Shown here in pieces: positions 61,566 through 64,000 of a stretch of 64,000 nucleotides of DNA. The first letter of the stretch is position 1. Every line of letters starts with the position of its first letter. The position numbers were made by a program, and so were the translations under genes. Under the pieces are notes generated by a model that worked only from the letters and a program-made list of their open reading frames with translations, was not told the origin of the DNA and did no database searches. The stretch lies in assembly GCF_003143515.1 (NCBI RefSeq), contig NZ_CP029343.1, forward strand, positions 4,960,001 through 5,024,000. The letters run 5' to 3'. This DNA comes from Massilia oculi (GTDB lineage Bacteria > Pseudomonadota > Gammaproteobacteria > Burkholderiales > Burkholderiaceae_D).

Positions 61566-63022
61566 ATGACCAGTAAAACTGCCAGCCTGCTCCTGTCGGC
61601 GCTGCTCGTGTCCGGCGCCACGGCATTCATTCAACCAGTCCACGCTGCCGCCCCGTCCCCACCCCGAACGTCTCCGGCTTGCCCGACTTCACCGACGTCA
61701 TCGAGAAAGTAGGACCGGCCGTCGTCAATATCCGCACCACCGAGCGCGTGCGCACCCGCGGCGGCGCCCCGGGCGAGGAAGAGATGCAGGAATTCCTGCG
61801 CCGCTTCTTCGGCGGCCAGATGGTGCCGCGCGGCGGTGGCCGGCGCGGTCCGCAGCAGCAGGAAGAAGAACGCGAAGTGCAGCGCGGCGTGGGCTCCGGC
61901 TTCATCATCTCGGCCGACGGCTTCGTGCTGACCAATGCCCACGTGGTCGAGGGCGCCGACGAGGTCACCGTGACGCTTTCCGACCGGCGCGAGTTCAAGG
62001 CCAAGGTGCTGGGCGCCGACCGCCGCTCCGACGTCGCGGTCCTGAAGCTGGACGCGACGAATCTGCCTTACCTGCGCACCGGCGACTCCAGCAAGATCCG
62101 GGTCGGCGAATGGGTGCTGGCCATCGGCTCGCCGTTCGGCCTCGAGAATACCGTGACCGCCGGCATCATCTCGGCCAAGTCGCGCGATACCGGCGAATAC
62201 CTGCCCCTGATCCAGAGCGACGTGGCGGTCAATCCCGGCAACTCGGGCGGCCCCCTGATCAATCTGCGCGGCGAAGTGATCGGCATCAACTCGCAGATCG
62301 CGACCCTGTCGGGCGCCTATAACGGCATCTCGTTCGCGGTGCCGATCGACGAGGTGCTCCGCGTATCCGACCAGCTCAAGACCACCGGCAAGGTCACCCG
62401 CGGCCGCCTGGGCGTGCAGATCAGCGAAGTCACGCGCGACGTGGCCGAATCGCTGGGCCTGGGCAAGGCGCGCGGCGCCGAAGTCTCGATGGTCGAGCCG
62501 GGTGGCCCGGCCGAGAAGGCGGGCATCAAGGTCGGCGACATCATCCTGGCCTTCAACAAGCAGCCGATCCAGTCGACCACCGACCTGCCGCGCCTGGTGG
62601 GCGCCTCCAAGGTCGGCAGCCGCGCCAGCGTCACCGTCTGGCGCCGCGGCGCCCAGGTCGAGGTGCCGGTCACCATCGTCGAGCTGCAAGAAGAACGTCC
62701 GACCCAGGGTCGCCAGCAGCCGAAGAAACCGGCGCCGGGCGTCGCCCCGGATGCGCTGGGCCTGCAGTTGTCGAACATCCCGGCCGCCGACCGCAAGGAG
62801 CTGGGCATCGACCACGGCCTGCTGGTCGAGGAGGCGCAGGGTCCGGCCGCCAGCGCCGGCATCCAGCCCGGCGACCTGGTCCTGCAGTGGAACAACACCC
62901 CGATCACCAGCGTCGAGCAGTTCAAGGGCTTGCTGGCCAAGCACGACAAGTCGAAGGCGGTGGCCCTGCTGGTGCAGCGCGAAGACACCACGCAGTACAT
63001 CACGCTCAAGCCGCGCCAGTGA
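61566..63022 (+). CDS. degQ: Do-family periplasmic serine protease (DegQ/MucD), frameshifted near the signal peptide
   Basis: From ATG 61566 the frame reads a signal peptide, MTSKTASLLLSALLVSGATA...VHAAAPS. The mature enzyme continues in another frame from about 61661 (TPNVSGLPDFTDVIEKVGPAVVNIR). One base is missing near the CCCC run at 61657-61660. The intact part (61679-63022) has the trypsin-like domain with His in LTNAHVVEGADE, Asp in RSDVAVLKLDATN and Ser in NPGNSGGPLIN. Two PDZ domains follow (from about GRLGVQISEV and ALGLQLSNIP). It degrades misfolded periplasmic proteins and is a classic sigma-E target. The TTG at 61679 is the only in-frame start without the signal peptide, so an unshifted sequence is needed for export. 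Confidence 0.88.
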
Positions 63023-63309
63023 CGCAGCAGGCGAGGGCGCCGACGCAGTCCGGCCCAAGGTTCGTCCTGTACTCGCGCAGCTGGTGCCACCTGTGCGAGG
63101 ACATGCTGGCGGCGCTGCGTGCGCTCGAGCCGCCCGGGCAGCCGTTCGACGTCGCCGTGCTGGACGTCGACGCCGACCCGGCGCTGCTGGCGTCCTTCGA
63201 CGAGCTGGTGCCGGTGCTGTACGGCGATCCGGACGGTCCCGAACTGTGCCATTACTTCCTGGACGAGGCGGCGGTGCGGGCCTATCTGGCCTCGGTCGCG
63301 GCTTCCTGA
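63019..63309 (+). CDS. small glutaredoxin/thioredoxin-like protein
   Basis: The 96-residue protein starts at GTG 63019, overlapping the protease stop codon (GTGA). It reads FVLYSRSWCHLCEDMLAAL with a C-x-x-C redox motif (SWCHLCED), then VAVLDVDADPALLASFDELVPVLYGD with the cis-Pro-type loop. It belongs to the DUF836 glutaredoxin-like family of short thioredoxin folds. Its partner is unknown. This gene commonly lies between the Do-family protease gene and lepA in related betaproteobacteria. Confidence 0.85.
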   Translation: MTQQARAPTQSGPRFVLYSRSWCHLCEDMLAALRALEPPGQPFDVAVLDVDADPALLASFDELVPVLYGDPDGPELCHYFLDEAAVRAYLASVAAS

Positions 63310-63536
63310 TGGCCGCCCCCGGAAATCGGGCTTTCTACTCCGAAATCCGGTAAAATGCCGGGTCGGAGCGGTGATCGAATACCTTCCAGAGAATTCCAAG
63401 GCGCTCGCCTGGGGACCGGCACGGCCCCGACGCAGCGCTTTTTCGTATTGCGCAGCCGATTCGTGCTGCACGGCAGTACGCCTTATATCGTCGTAGTCGC
63501 CGCCTTTCGCGGCCTTTTTGGTTTTGAGCTTTGTTA

Positions 63537-64000
63537 ATGAACAACATACGTAACTTCTCCATTATCGCCCACATCGACCATGGCAAATCGACCCTGGCCG
63601 ACCGCATCATCCAGCTGTGCGGCGGCCTGTCGGACCGTGAAATGGACGCCCAGGTGCTCGATTCGATGGACCTGGAACGCGAGCGCGGCATCACCATCAA
63701 GGCCCAGACCGCGGCGCTGCAGTACAAGGCGCGCGACGGCCAGGTCTACAACCTGAACCTGATCGACACCCCGGGCCACGTCGACTTCTCGTACGAAGTG
63801 AGCCGCTCGCTGTCGGCCTGCGAAGGCGCGCTGCTGGTGGTCGACGCCTCGCAGGGCGTGGAAGCGCAGACGGTTGCCAACTGCTATACCGCGCTCGACC
63901 TGGGCGTGGAAGTGGTGCCGATCCTGAACAAGATCGACTTGCCGCACGCCGACCCGGACAACGCCAAGAAAGAAATCGAGGACGTGATCGGCATCGATGC
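63537..64000 (+). CDS. lepA: elongation factor 4 (LepA), N-terminal part
   Basis: The 154 complete codons visible read [26 protein letters not shown] (G1 loop AHIDHGKST), [12 protein letters not shown] (G2), [14 protein letters not shown] (G3) and [10 protein letters not shown] (G4). This is LepA, a GTPase that back-translocates or rescues stalled ribosomes. The gene runs off the right edge. A GCCGC-CTTTC-GCGGC hairpin followed by CTTTTT lies about 25 bp before the start and may attenuate transcription; the 227 bp upstream hold nothing else obvious. Confidence 0.96.
   Translation, partial: MNNIRNFSIIAHIDHGKSTLADRIIQLCGGLSDREMDAQVLDSMDLERERGITIKAQTAALQYKARDGQVYNLNLIDTPGHVDFSYEVSRSLSACEGALLVVDASQGVEAQTVANCYTALDLGVEVVPILNKIDLPHADPDNAKKEIEDVIGID

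Overview
The window is high-GC chromosomal DNA from a betaproteobacterium, most likely Oxalobacteraceae (Massilia-like). The main evidence is the gene order yceD-rpmF-plsX-fabH-fabD-fabG-acpP-fabF, then a ygfX-like gene, rpoE, rseA, a Do-family protease and lepA, together with a Xanthomonas/Caulobacter-type TonB-dependent receptor next to xylan genes. No rRNA, tRNA, insertion sequence, prophage or CRISPR array is visible.

Region 1 (1-18312) is a glucuronoxylan utilisation locus. It holds a GPH-family sugar symporter (cut by the window edge), a LacI-type regulator and an SGNH lipoprotein esterase. A leftward operon carries GH67 alpha-glucuronidase, glucarate dehydratase, an ACS-family acid-sugar transporter and GH43 xylosidase. 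A rightward TonB-dependent receptor is followed by a four-gene oxidative xylose module (XylX, XylB, XylC, XylD) of the Caulobacter Weimberg type. LacI-like inverted repeats recur upstream of the regulator, the receptor/GH67 pair and the xyl operon, so one regulator may control the locus. Glucuronate-derived glucarate and xylose would both be funnelled toward 2-oxoglutarate semialdehyde, but the last enzymes are not in the window.

Region 2 (18326-27886) is housekeeping: sbcCD, a hemerythrin-like protein, a large DUF349 protein, moaE and the fluoride channel gene crcB.

Region 3 (27909-43024) is the most unusual part. A TPR glycosyltransferase precedes a 1949-residue autotransporter with eleven ~92-residue repeats and a structured mRNA leader. 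It is followed by two glycosyltransferases, a convergent diguanylate cyclase, and a leftward operon of four more glycosyltransferases. It resembles a surface-adhesin or surface-glycan glycosylation island.

Region 4 (43081-52884) holds clpB with a clear RpoH-type promoter, aceA, rlmJ with a long disordered tail, an EAL-HDOD protein, a TonB-C/Sel1 protein, an RsmI-like methyltransferase and maf.

Region 5 (52985-64000) is the fatty-acid synthesis cluster followed by the sigma-E module. Two genes here, rpoE and the Do-family protease gene, each carry an apparent one-base deletion next to a homopolymer. RseA lacks a membrane segment and rseB is absent. The window ends inside lepA.
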